Below the pieces are notes generated by a model. That model saw only the letters and a list, made by a program, of their open reading frames with translations. It was not told the origin of the DNA and did no database searches. DNA of 12,289 nt, taken from Burkholderiales bacterium. Its GTDB lineage: Bacteria; Pseudomonadota; Gammaproteobacteria; Burkholderiales; Burkholderiaceae_C. Shown here in pieces: positions 6,022 to 12,289 of this stretch. The DNA lies in NCBI GenBank assembly GCA_947448105.1, contig CANFNE010000048.1:1-12289 (forward strand), given 5' to 3'. Positions within the stretch are counted from its first letter, which is position 1. Each line of letters begins with the position of its first letter. The position numbers were made by a program, and so were the translations under genes.

Positions 6022-7881
6022 CTAAGCGCCGTACATGGCTTCGATTTGCGGTGTGTATTTCTTCTCGACCAGCTTGCGCTTGAGCTTCATGGTGGGCGTG
6101 AGCTCTTCGTCTTCGGCGCTGAGTTGCGTGTCGAGCAGGAAAAATTTCTTGATCTGCTCAACCCGGGCAAATTTCTTGTTCACGCGCTCCAGCTCGGCTT
6201 GGATCAGCGCCTGCACTTCGGGCGCGCGCGTCAGACTGGCGTAGTTGCTAAAGGGCACGTCCTGGTCTTGCGCGAACTTTTCCACGTTCTCCTGGTCAAT
6301 CATGATGATGACGGTCAAATACGGGCGCTTGTCCCCGATGACCACCGCATCCGTGATGTAAGGCGAGAACTTGAGGTCGTTTTCCAGCTCGCTGGGCGTG
6401 ATGTTCTTGCCGCCTGCCGTGATGATGATGTCTTTCATCCGGTCGGTAATGCGGAAGTAGCCGTCCGGGTCGCGCACACCCACATCTCCCGTGTGCAACC
6501 AGCCGTCGGCGTCGATGGTCTCGGCGGTCTTCTCGGGCAGGTTCAGGTAGCCGGCAAACACGTTTTTGCCGCGCACCAAAATTTCGCCGGTGGCCGGGTC
6601 CAGGCGCACTTCATTAAAGCCAGCCGCCGGCCCAATCGAGCCCGGGCGCATGCCGGTGGCCGGGACGCCGGTAGATGCGCCGCAGGTCTCGGTCATGCCC
6701 CAGACTTCGAGCATGGGCACGCCCAGCGCCAGGTACCAGCGCACCAGTTCGGGCGAAATAGGCGCCGCACCGGTGACCAAAAAGCGCGCCCGGTGGATGC
6801 CGATGAGCTTGCGCACATTGTTGAGCGCCAGCCACTGCGCCACGCGAAACTGCATGCGCAAGCCCTGGCCTACCGGCTTGCCCGCCAGTACCAAGTCGGC
6901 GATGCGCTGGCCCACGCCAATGCCCCAGGCATACACCGCCTGCTGCAAGGCGCCGGCTTCTTTGAGCGAAATCATGACGCCCGAGTAAAACTTTTCCCAG
7001 ACCCGAGGCACGGCGGTAAACACCGTGGGCGCGATCTCGCGCACGTTCTCAGGAATAGTTTCCGGATTTTCGACAAAGTTGATTTTGGAGCCGGTGTACA
7101 GCGCAAAGTACTCGCCGCCCATGCGCTCGGCAATGTGGCACAGGGGCAAAAAGCACATGCGCTCGTCGGTTTCGTCTTGCGATACCAGGGTGTTGTAGCC
7201 GCGCACGGTGTAGACCAGGCCTTGCTGCAAATGCATGGCGCCCTTGGGTTTGCCAGTGGTGCCCGAGGTGTAGACCAAAATTGCGAGGTCTTCGGGCTGG
7301 CATTGCCGCAACCGCGCTTCCAGGGCGTCGGGGTGGGCAGCCAGGTAGCTTTTGCCCAGGGCGCGCAGACCGTCCAGGCTGATGATGGCCGGGTCGTCCA
7401 GGGTGCGCAGGCCTTCCATGTCAAACACCACAATTTTGCGCAAGAGCGGGAGCTGGGCGCGCACTTCGAGCGCCTTGTCGAGCTGCTCGTCGTCTTCGAC
7501 AAACAGCACCGTGGTGCGCGAGTCCTCGCACAGATACTGCACTTGGCTGCTAGCGTCGGTCGGGTAAATCCCGTTGGACACGCCGCAGGCCGACAACACG
7601 GCTAAATCGGCCCAAACCCATTCCACCACCGTGTTGGCCAAAATCGACGCGCACTCGCCCTTGGCAAATCCCAGGCTGAGCAGGCCACCGGCGATTTCTT
7701 GCACCGCTTCGGCGGTCTGGTTCCAAGTCCAGCTGCGCCACAGGCCCAGGTGCTTTTGGCGCATCCAGACGTTAGGCCCGCGCTGGGCGACCGCGTTCCA
7801 AAACAGGGCGGGAATGGTTTCCCCGGACAGCACCACTTCGTGCTGGGGTTGGATGTGGCTCAGGTCCCAAAGTTGCGTCAT
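6022..7881 (-). CDS. AMP-forming acyl-CoA synthetase (long-chain fatty-acid ligase type)
   Basis: This 619-residue ANL-superfamily enzyme should activate a carboxylic acid to an acyl-adenylate and then to an acyl-CoA, using ATP and CoA in the cytoplasm. Visible motifs are the P-loop YTSGTTGKPKG (about 204-214), the adenine-site motif WGMTET (about 394-399), WLHTGD (about 461-466) with the ribose-binding Asp, and the hinge/A8 region ITDRMKDIIITAGGKNITPS (about 478-497). The TAGGKNI form and the length fit the long-chain (FAA1/FadD15-like) group better than benzoate- or phenylacetate-CoA ligases, which are usually shorter, but substrate cannot be read with confidence. The start was set at the ATG at 7881, preceded by AAGGA at good spacing. 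An upstream in-frame ATG at 8022 would run into livF and add 47 residues without homology. It lies in the transporter operon, 94 bases after livF and 61 before the binding protein. Confidence 0.9.
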   Translation of the reverse strand: MTQLWDLSHIQPQHEVVLSGETIPALFWNAVAQRGPNVWMRQKHLGLWRSWTWNQTAEAVQEIAGGLLSLGFAKGECASILANTVVEWVWADLAVLSACGVSNGIYPTDASSQVQYLCEDSRTTVLFVEDDEQLDKALEVRAQLPLLRKIVVFDMEGLRTLDDPAIISLDGLRALGKSYLAAHPDALEARLRQCQPEDLAILVYTSGTTGKPKGAMHLQQGLVYTVRGYNTLVSQDETDERMCFLPLCHIAERMGGEYFALYTGSKINFVENPETIPENVREIAPTVFTAVPRVWEKFYSGVMISLKEAGALQQAVYAWGIGVGQRIADLVLAGKPVGQGLRMQFRVAQWLALNNVRKLIGIHRARFLVTGAAPISPELVRWYLALGVPMLEVWGMTETCGASTGVPATGMRPGSIGPAAGFNEVRLDPATGEILVRGKNVFAGYLNLPEKTAETIDADGWLHTGDVGVRDPDGYFRITDRMKDIIITAGGKNITPSELENDLKFSPYITDAVVIGDKRPYLTVIIMIDQENVEKFAQDQDVPFSNYASLTRAPEVQALIQAELERVNKKFARVEQIKKFFLLDTQLSAEDEELTPTMKLKRKLVEKKYTPQIEAMYGA

Positions 7882-7975
7882 ACGGATCCTTGCCAGCGCG
7901 CGTTGGCGCCGGCCTGTAACAGGGGGCGGGTTGAGGGGGTAAAAAGGGTGCGCATGGGCATAAGAGTGCGCAGGC
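7882..7975 (-). other. livF-ligase gap with a weak hairpin and T-run
   Basis: Read leftward after the livF stop, the repeated hexamer TGCGCA (7972-7967 and 7954-7949) can form a 6-bp stem with a 12-base loop, followed after 3 bases by five T (7945-7941). This is a weak, possibly leaky, terminator or processing hairpin. Nearer the ligase there is a short palindrome CCTGTTACAGG (7923-7913) and the AAGGA ribosome site. None of these is strong evidence of control. Confidence 0.25.
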
Positions 7976-8773
7976 TTAGCGCCAGGTTTTCTTCTTTTTC
8001 CAGCGCCGCTCGTCGCGCACACCGGCTTCTTTGAGGCCGAGGTAAAACTCTTTGATGTCGTCTTTCTCGCGCAGGTGGGCGCAGGTGTCTTCCATCACGA
8101 TGCGTCCGTTTTCCAGCACATAGCCGTAGTCCGAGGCGTTAAGCGCCATGTTGGCGTTTTGCTCGACCAGCAAAATTGTGGTGCCGCGTTCGCGGTTGAT
8201 GCGCACCACGATCTCGAAAATCTCTTTGGTCAGCTTGGGGCTCAGGCCCAGGCTGGGTTCATCGAGCAAGATCAGGTCGGGGTTGGCCATCAGCGCGCGG
8301 GAAATCGCCAGCATTTGCTGCTGGCCGCCCGAAAGCAGGCCGGCGTCTTGCGCGCTGCGTTCGCGCAGGATCGGAAAGTAGCCAAACACGGTCTCGATGT
8401 CGCGCGCTACGCCATCGCGGTCCTGGCGGGTATAGGCGCCCATCAGCAAGTTGTCGTGCACGCTCAAGAGCGGAAACACCTCGCGGCCTTCCGGCACATG
8501 GCTCAGGCCCTGTTGCACGATAAAAGACGGGTCTTTGGCCGTGATGTCCTGACCCTTGAACTCGATCGAGCCTTTGCGCGGGTCGATGATGCCGGAGATG
8601 GTTTTCAAAATCGTGGTTTTGCCTGCGCCATTGGAGCCCAGCACAGCGGCAATTTCGCCGCGGCGCACTTGCAGGCTCACGCCGCGAATGGCCTTGATCG
8701 GGCCATAGGCGCTTTCCACGTTCAGGAGCTTGAGCACCGGCAGGTCGCTGATGGCGGGTGGCAGGCTGCTCAT
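7976..8773 (-). CDS. livF: ABC transporter ATP-binding protein LivF
   Basis: This 265-residue protein is the second ATPase of a branched-chain amino acid-type importer; with LivG it powers transport at the inner membrane. Walker A is GSNGAGKTT (46-54), the Q-loop region lies in SHVPEGREVF, the ABC signature is LSGGQQQ (147-153), and Walker B is LILLDEP (167-173). The usual H-loop histidine is replaced in LLVEQNAN, which is normal for LivF. The C-terminal tail is very basic (RRWKKKKTWR). The start at ATG 8773 overlaps the TGA of livG by 4 bases (ATGA), a sign of translational coupling; a longer in-frame start reaching 9100 was rejected because it lies inside livG in another frame. It is the fourth gene of the operon. 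Confidence 0.94.
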   Translation of the reverse strand: MSSLPPAISDLPVLKLLNVESAYGPIKAIRGVSLQVRRGEIAAVLGSNGAGKTTILKTISGIIDPRKGSIEFKGQDITAKDPSFIVQQGLSHVPEGREVFPLLSVHDNLLMGAYTRQDRDGVARDIETVFGYFPILRERSAQDAGLLSGGQQQMLAISRALMANPDLILLDEPSLGLSPKLTKEIFEIVVRINRERGTTILLVEQNANMALNASDYGYVLENGRIVMEDTCAHLREKDDIKEFYLGLKEAGVRDERRWKKKKTWR

Positions 8774-9615
8774 ACGGCACCTCCGGTAGCAGCGCGCGGG
8801 CTGGCGCTGGTAGGGCGGCGCAAGGAGGACACATCGTCCACCGAACCCAGATAGGCTTCGATCACGCCGGGGTCGTTTTGCACCTCGCGCGGCGTGCCCA
8901 TGGCCAGCACCTCGCCCTGGTTCATGGCCAGCACCCGGTCCGACACCTTGGACACCAGGCCCATGTCGTGTTCCACCATCAGCACGCTGATGCCGAGTTC
9001 TTGCTGAATGTCCTGGATCCAGAAGGCCATGTCGTCGGTTTCTTCCACGTTCAGACCCGAGGACGGCTCGTCCAAGAGCAGCAGCTTGGGCTCGGTGCAC
9101 AGCGCGCGCGCCATTTCCACCACCTTGCGCACGCCATAGGGCAGGCCAGCTACAAAGGTGTCGCGGTAGTGCTGCAGGTTCAGAAAATCAATCACCTCTT
9201 CGGCTTTTTCGCGCGACTGCAGTTCGGCTTCGCGCGCGGCGGGCGTAAAAAACAGGTCTTGCCAAAAGCCGGTATGGCGGTGCGTGTGGCGGCCAATCAA
9301 GAGGTTGTGCAAAACGGAAGCGTGCTCAAACAGCTCGATGTTTTGGAAGGTGCGCGCAATACCGAGCGCGGCCACATCCTGCGGCGCCTGGTTGGTGAGC
9401 TTGACCAGGCCTTGGGGGCCCGCGTAGTCAATCTCTCCGGTGGTGGGCGTGTAGATGCGGCTGATCAGGTTGAATACCGTGGTCTTGCCCGCACCGTTGG
9501 GGCCGATCAGGGTGAACACTTCGCCCTGTTTGACATCAAAAGACACGTTGTTGACGGCCAGCACGCCGCCAAAGCGCACGCTTAAGCTTTTGGCCGATAG
9601 AAGGGTCGCGGTCAT
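8770..9615 (-). CDS. livG: ABC transporter ATP-binding protein LivG
   Basis: This 281-residue ATPase pairs with LivF. Walker A is GPNGAGKTT (38-46), the Q-loop region includes GIARTFQNIELF (85-96), Walker B is LLLLDEPSSGLN (178-189), and the H-loop His216 is present in LMVEHDMGLV. The signature position reads LPYGVRK (158-164), where classical LivG has a form like AYGQQRR, so the usual Gln is Val. This looks like a subfamily variant rather than an inactivated enzyme, since everything else is intact. The C-terminal region after residue 255 (VDDVSSLRRPTSASPRAATG) looks like a low-complexity tail. The ATG overlaps the livM TGA as ATGA, and the TGA overlaps the livF start in the same way. Confidence 0.94.
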   Translation of the reverse strand: MTATLLSAKSLSVRFGGVLAVNNVSFDVKQGEVFTLIGPNGAGKTTVFNLISRIYTPTTGEIDYAGPQGLVKLTNQAPQDVAALGIARTFQNIELFEHASVLHNLLIGRHTHRHTGFWQDLFFTPAAREAELQSREKAEEVIDFLNLQHYRDTFVAGLPYGVRKVVEMARALCTEPKLLLLDEPSSGLNVEETDDMAFWIQDIQQELGISVLMVEHDMGLVSKVSDRVLAMNQGEVLAMGTPREVQNDPGVIEAYLGSVDDVSSLRRPTSASPRAATGGAV

Positions 9616-10688
9616 TTCAGGCGGTCCGATTTTTGGAAGGATTTCTGCCGCTTGAACATGCCCTTGCGGTAGAACGGAAACATTTCAAAGTAGGTGCGCA
9701 CCTTGAGCCAGCGCCCGTACAAGCCCATGGGCTCAAACAGCACGAAGGCAATCAGCACCAGACCGTAAACCAGCCCTTGCAGGCCCGGCGCCTGGCCGAC
9801 CACGGCGGGCAGGTAGTCTTTGACCATGGCAATGAGCTGGGGCATGGTGATCAGGAAAATCGCGCCCAAAAACGCGCCATGTACCGAGCCCAGGCCGCCA
9901 ATCACAATCATCAAAAGCAAGTCAATCGACTGCAAGATGTTGAACTGGTCGGGCGAGATGAACTGCAGCTTGTGCACGTACAAGGCGCCGGCCACACCCG
10001 CCAGCGCGGCAGAAATGGCAAACGACAGGGTCTTGTAGCGCGCCAGGTGAATGCCCATGCTTTGCGCTGAAATCTCGGAGTCGCGAATGGCCACAAAGGC
10101 CCGCCCCGTGGGCGCGCGCAGCAGGTTCAAGATGCCCAGGGTGGCTACCACCGTGATCACCAGGCACAGAAAGTAAAACTGCACTTCGGTTTCCAGCACC
10201 CAGCCAAAGAGGTCGGGTTTTTTGATGTGGATGCCCGCGTTGCCGCCGGTCATGGATTCCCAGCGTGCCAACACTTCTTCGACGATAAAACCAAACGAGA
10301 GCGTCGCCATGCCTAAGTAAATGCCCTTGACCCGCAGTGCCGGCAGGCCCACCACCCAGCCCACGGCCGCCGACAAGGCGCCCGCCCCGGCCAGGGCAAC
10401 AGGGAAAGGCACGCCGGCATTGGTCAACACCGCTTGCGTGTAAGCGCCCACGCCCAAAAAGGCCGCGTGCCCCAGCGAAAACAGGCCGGTAAAGCCCGCC
10501 AGCAGCATGATGCCCAGCGCCGCGATGCTGTAAATCAGCACAAAGGTGAGTTGCGCCAGCCAGTACTCCGTAAAAAGCCAGGGCGCGGCCAGCAGCAAGA
10601 GCACCAGCACGCTGTACCAAAAGCGGTGGCCGCCGTGTTTGGCAAGCTCGACGTCTTGCCGGTAATCGGTTTTGAATATGAAACGCAT
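9612..10688 (-). CDS. livM: ABC transporter permease LivM
   Basis: This 358-residue inner-membrane protein is the second permease subunit of the importer. Several hydrophobic segments are visible, among them VLVLLLLAAPWLF, FVLIYSIAALGIMLLAGFTGLFS, FYFLCLVITVVATLGIL and LLLMIVIGGLGSVHGAFLGAIF. The family's cytoplasmic coupling loop appears as FVAIRDSEISAQSMGI, followed by YKTLSFAISAALAGVAGALY. The C terminus is cytoplasmic-looking and basic (FKRQKSFQKSDRLK). The start was set at ATG 10688, one base after the livH TGA, with AAAAAGG upstream; an in-frame ATG at 10718 lies inside livH and is less likely. Its own TGA overlaps the livG start. Confidence 0.93.
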   Translation of the reverse strand: MRFIFKTDYRQDVELAKHGGHRFWYSVLVLLLLAAPWLFTEYWLAQLTFVLIYSIAALGIMLLAGFTGLFSLGHAAFLGVGAYTQAVLTNAGVPFPVALAGAGALSAAVGWVVGLPALRVKGIYLGMATLSFGFIVEEVLARWESMTGGNAGIHIKKPDLFGWVLETEVQFYFLCLVITVVATLGILNLLRAPTGRAFVAIRDSEISAQSMGIHLARYKTLSFAISAALAGVAGALYVHKLQFISPDQFNILQSIDLLLMIVIGGLGSVHGAFLGAIFLITMPQLIAMVKDYLPAVVGQAPGLQGLVYGLVLIAFVLFEPMGLYGRWLKVRTYFEMFPFYRKGMFKRQKSFQKSDRLK

Positions 10689-10689
10689 G

Positions 10690-11565
10690 TCAGACCTTTT
10701 TGCGCAGTTTTTCGCCAAACAGGCCGTTGGGTTTGACCATCAGCATCACCAGCACCACGATGTAGGCGGCGGTATCCTTAAAGCCGTCGGGCAAATAAAA
10801 GCCGGAGAAGGACTCCACCAGCCCGATCACCACCCCGCCGACAATCGCGCCGGGCAGGCTGCCAAAGCCGCCCACCACCGCCGCGGGAAAGGCCTTCAGG
10901 CCAATAAAGCCCATGTTGGCGTGAACAAAGGTAATGGGCGCCAGCAGCAAACCCGCCAGGCAGGCGACGGCTGCGGCCAGGCCCCAGGCGATGCCATTGA
11001 GCCGCTTGACCGGAATGCCCATGTAATAAGCGGCCAGCTGGTTCTGCGACGCTGCCTGCATCGCGATGCCCAACTTGCTGTAACGAAACAGTGCAAACAG
11101 CAAGAGGCACAGCACGCCGGTGGCGGCAATCACCACCATTTGTTCGACGTTGAGCACCAGACCGGCCACGCGCCAGATTTCGTCCTTGTAGGGGACGGGA
11201 AGGGCCAGGGTGTCGGTGCCCATGCCAGGAATCATGGTGATCAGGCCGCGCGCCACATAGCCGATGCCGATGGTCAGCATGACGATGGAAAAAGCCGGTT
11301 GGCCCAGAATGGGGCGGATCACGGCGAACTCGATCAGTGCGCCTAACAAGGCCATGCCCACCACGGCGCCCAAGACCGACAGCCAGTAGGGTAGGCCCAG
11401 CATGGTCATGCCGACCAGGCCGGCAAAGGCGCCCAACATCATCAGCTCGCCTTGGGCGAAGCTCACGGTCTCGGTGGCTTTGTAAATAAGCACAAAGCCC
11501 ATGGCGATCAGTCCGTAGATACAGCCCTGCGCCACGCCGCTGATCAGCAATTGAAGAAACTGCAC
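10690..11565 (-). CDS. livH: ABC transporter permease LivH
   Basis: This 291-residue inner-membrane permease is the first gene of the transporter operon. It shows the family start FLQLLISGVAQGCIYGLIAMGF followed by YKATETVSFAQGELMMLGAF (each a separate segment), and later the coupling-loop region FRYSKLGIAMQAASQNQLAAYYMGI and GSLPGAIVGGVVIGLVES. About eight hydrophobic segments can be picked out by eye. The start codon is GTG at 11565, supported by a strong ribosome site (GGGAGGT, five to six bases away). It forms the translocation pore with LivM. The upstream 109-base gap carries a candidate operator and promoter. Confidence 0.94.
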   Translation of the reverse strand: MQFLQLLISGVAQGCIYGLIAMGFVLIYKATETVSFAQGELMMLGAFAGLVGMTMLGLPYWLSVLGAVVGMALLGALIEFAVIRPILGQPAFSIVMLTIGIGYVARGLITMIPGMGTDTLALPVPYKDEIWRVAGLVLNVEQMVVIAATGVLCLLLFALFRYSKLGIAMQAASQNQLAAYYMGIPVKRLNGIAWGLAAAVACLAGLLLAPITFVHANMGFIGLKAFPAAVVGGFGSLPGAIVGGVVIGLVESFSGFYLPDGFKDTAAYIVVLVMLMVKPNGLFGEKLRKKV

Positions 11566-11592
11566 CCTTACCTCCCTGTGTTGTGCAGCGCA

Positions 11593-11598
11593 GTTATA
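11593..11598 (-). promoter_or_regulatory. Candidate -10 box of the livH promoter
   Basis: Read leftward the hexamer is TATAAC, five of six matches to the sigma-70 -10 consensus, about 28 bases before the GTG of livH. No good -35 hexamer lies at 16-18 bases; the region instead holds an inverted repeat, so an activator-dependent or regulated promoter is possible. An alternative pair, TTGTCG with TATCAA 18 bases on, lies slightly upstream. Both are tentative. Confidence 0.35.
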
Positions 11599-11606
11599 GC
11601 GGGGCC

Positions 11607-11633
11607 GTAAGAAATCCTTGATAGGGTTCTTAC
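11607..11633 (-). promoter_or_regulatory. Inverted repeat, candidate operator of the liv/ligase operon
   Basis: The arms GTAAGAA (11607-11613) and TTCTTAC (11627-11633) are a perfect 7-bp inverted repeat with a 13-base spacer that itself contains CCT/AGG. No T-run follows on either strand, so it is not a typical terminator for the upstream yciA gene. It lies where the -35 region of a promoter using the -10 box at 11593-11598 would be, as expected for a repressor or activator site. Confidence 0.45.
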
Positions 11634-11674
11634 TGACCTAGCGACAATATTTCACATTGACAGGGTGGGTCGCC

Positions 11675-12097
11675 TCAGGACTTGGGTATTTCGCGGGGCC
11701 GTCCTTGGTCGTCAATGGCCACATAGGTAACAAGGGCTTCGGTCACTTTGACGTAGGTGCCTTGCGTGCGAAAGCGTTCGGCAAACACTTCCACTTTCAC
11801 GGTTATCGACGTGCGCCCAATGCGTGCCACTTTGGAAAAAAACGACAAGATGTCGCCCACCCGCACCGGCTGCTTGAAGATGAACTCATTCACGGCCACG
11901 GTGGCCATGCGGCCCTGCGTGTAACGCGCAGGCAACACCGAACCCGCCAGGTCTACCTGGGCCATCACCCAGCCGCCAAAAATATCGCCGTTGGCATTGC
12001 AGTCCCCGGGCATGGGAATGACTTTGAGCACCAGCACCTGGTCGGTGGGAAGCTCTACCGTGGCAGCAGCGTGTGTGGCGTGGGGCAGTGTGGACAT
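11675..12097 (-). CDS. yciA: Acyl-CoA thioesterase, YciA-like hotdog protein
   Basis: This 140-residue hotdog-fold enzyme should hydrolyse acyl-CoA thioesters to free acid and CoA in the cytoplasm. The diagnostic segment is PMPGDCNANGDIFGGWVMAQ (29-48), with Asn36 and Asp38 in the family's catalytic helix region, followed by the FIFKQPVRVGDILSFF strand-turn and YVKVTEALVTYVAID near the C terminus. Similarity to E. coli YciA begins close to residue 17. The start was set at ATG 12097, which gives a normal family length, but it lacks a clear ribosome site. In-frame ATGs at 12136 and 12238 would add 13 or 47 residues; both extensions reach or overlap the start of the divergent ABC gene. It is adjacent to, but separated by a 109-base gap from, the acyl-CoA ligase operon on the same strand, so a functional link is only suggestive. 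Confidence 0.88.
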   Translation of the reverse strand: MSTLPHATHAAATVELPTDQVLVLKVIPMPGDCNANGDIFGGWVMAQVDLAGSVLPARYTQGRMATVAVNEFIFKQPVRVGDILSFFSKVARIGRTSITVKVEVFAERFRTQGTYVKVTEALVTYVAIDDQGRPREIPKS

Positions 12098-12134
12098 GGG
12101 CACAATCGGAGTTTGATGTTTTGAATTGTCCCCC

Positions 12135-12289
12135 ATGCGTTCTTTTGGCCCTTCTGCCGACTCTCCCCGCCACGCACCATTGGCTTCAGGCGCAGCAGCG
12201 GCCACGCCCTCCAGTCTCAAGGCCAGTGACTGGGGCACCTTGCAGCGCTTGTTTCCGTATTTGTGGGCCTACAAATGGCGGGTGATGGC
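12135..12289 (+). CDS. ABC exporter, ATM1/HMT1-like, N-terminal fragment (3' truncated)
   Basis: An open frame starts at ATG 12135 and runs off the window edge after 51 full codons. The first 30 or so residues are Ala/Pro/Ser-rich and poorly structured, then comes LKASDWGTLQRLFPYLWAYK and WRVM. This D-W-x-x-L-x-x-L-x-P-Y-L-W-x-Y-K-W-R pattern is the membrane-proximal start of half-size ABC exporters of the ATM1/HMT1 (ABCB7-like) group, which in bacteria export glutathione- or metal-related compounds. The transmembrane and nucleotide-binding domains would lie beyond the window. No clear ribosome site precedes the ATG. It is divergent from yciA with at most 37 bases between the two starts. The recognition rests on a short segment, so the family call is moderate. 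Confidence 0.6.
   Translation, partial: MRSFGPSADSPRHAPLASGAAAATPSSLKASDWGTLQRLFPYLWAYKWRVM

Noticed and set aside
6000..6024. T-run after the ligase stop as an intrinsic terminator
   Set aside because: Only a 3-bp hairpin can be drawn before the T7 run, too weak for an intrinsic terminator; treated instead as part of the pyrimidine-rich leader.
5836..7605. A 589-codon open frame on the + strand opposite the ligase
   Set aside because: Same shadow effect: composition is low-information and no family motif is visible, while the ligase motifs on the minus strand are intact along the whole length.
7882..8022. Longer ligase starting at ATG 8022
   Set aside because: The extra 47 residues overlap the livF 3' end and look non-native, while ATG 7881 has AAGGA at normal spacing and starts the family homology.
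8774..9100. Longer livF starting at 9100
   Set aside because: The extra residues are the out-of-frame reading of livG; ATG 8773 gives the usual ATGA overlap and normal length.
10689..10718. Longer livM starting at ATG 10718
   Set aside because: The ten extra residues come from inside livH; ATG 10688 lies one base after the livH stop with a purine-rich ribosome site.
11657..11662. TTGACA on the + strand, a perfect -35 hexamer
   Set aside because: It points into the antisense of yciA and no -10 hexamer was seen at proper spacing; probably chance.
1..12289. tRNA, rRNA, CRISPR, insertion sequence, phage or toxin-antitoxin elements
   Set aside because: Looked for on both strands; no cloverleaf, repeat array, transposase motif or terminal repeats were recognised. 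Almost all sequence is accounted for by tightly packed genes.

Overview
The window looks like a chromosomal segment of a beta-proteobacterium, most likely Burkholderiales and probably the Comamonadaceae. This rests on high G+C, strong third-position GC bias and the flavour of the proteins; it is an inference, not a database match. No tRNA, rRNA, CRISPR array, insertion sequence or phage gene was seen.

Layout, left to right. (1) Positions 1-1138, rightward: the C-terminal part of an M16-family zinc-protease-like protein (cut by the window edge), followed after 9 bases by greB. (2) Positions 1108-3363, leftward: a full-length bifunctional (p)ppGpp synthetase/hydrolase, spoT, whose 3' end overlaps the 3' end of greB. 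(3) Positions 3418-11565, leftward: one long apparent operon, in transcription order livH, livM, livG, livF, an AMP-forming acyl-CoA synthetase, and two tandem paralogous periplasmic binding proteins. It ends in a clear intrinsic terminator (3418-3453). (4) Positions 11675-12289: a YciA-type acyl-CoA thioesterase (leftward) placed head to head with the first 51 codons of an ATM1/HMT1-like ABC exporter (rightward, cut by the window edge).

How the genes fit together. The liv-type genes encode a complete ABC importer of the branched-chain amino acid (HAAT) class: two permeases, two ATPases and two alternative binding proteins. A 619-residue acyl-CoA ligase sits between the ATPases and the binding proteins. 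This suggests that the imported solute is a carboxylic acid that is activated with CoA on arrival, rather than (or as well as) an amino acid. The substrate cannot be read from the sequence. An inverted repeat in the livH promoter region is a candidate operator for a dedicated regulator, which is not in the window. The greB/spoT block is a housekeeping transcription and stringent-response locus.

The most interesting items are the transporter-plus-CoA-ligase operon with duplicated binding proteins, the palindrome before livH, the strongly pyrimidine-rich, G-poor leader before the first binding-protein gene, and the very tight divergent arrangement of yciA and the ABC exporter. Nothing here is clearly a new molecular system; the substrate and control of the liv/ligase operon are the real unknowns.
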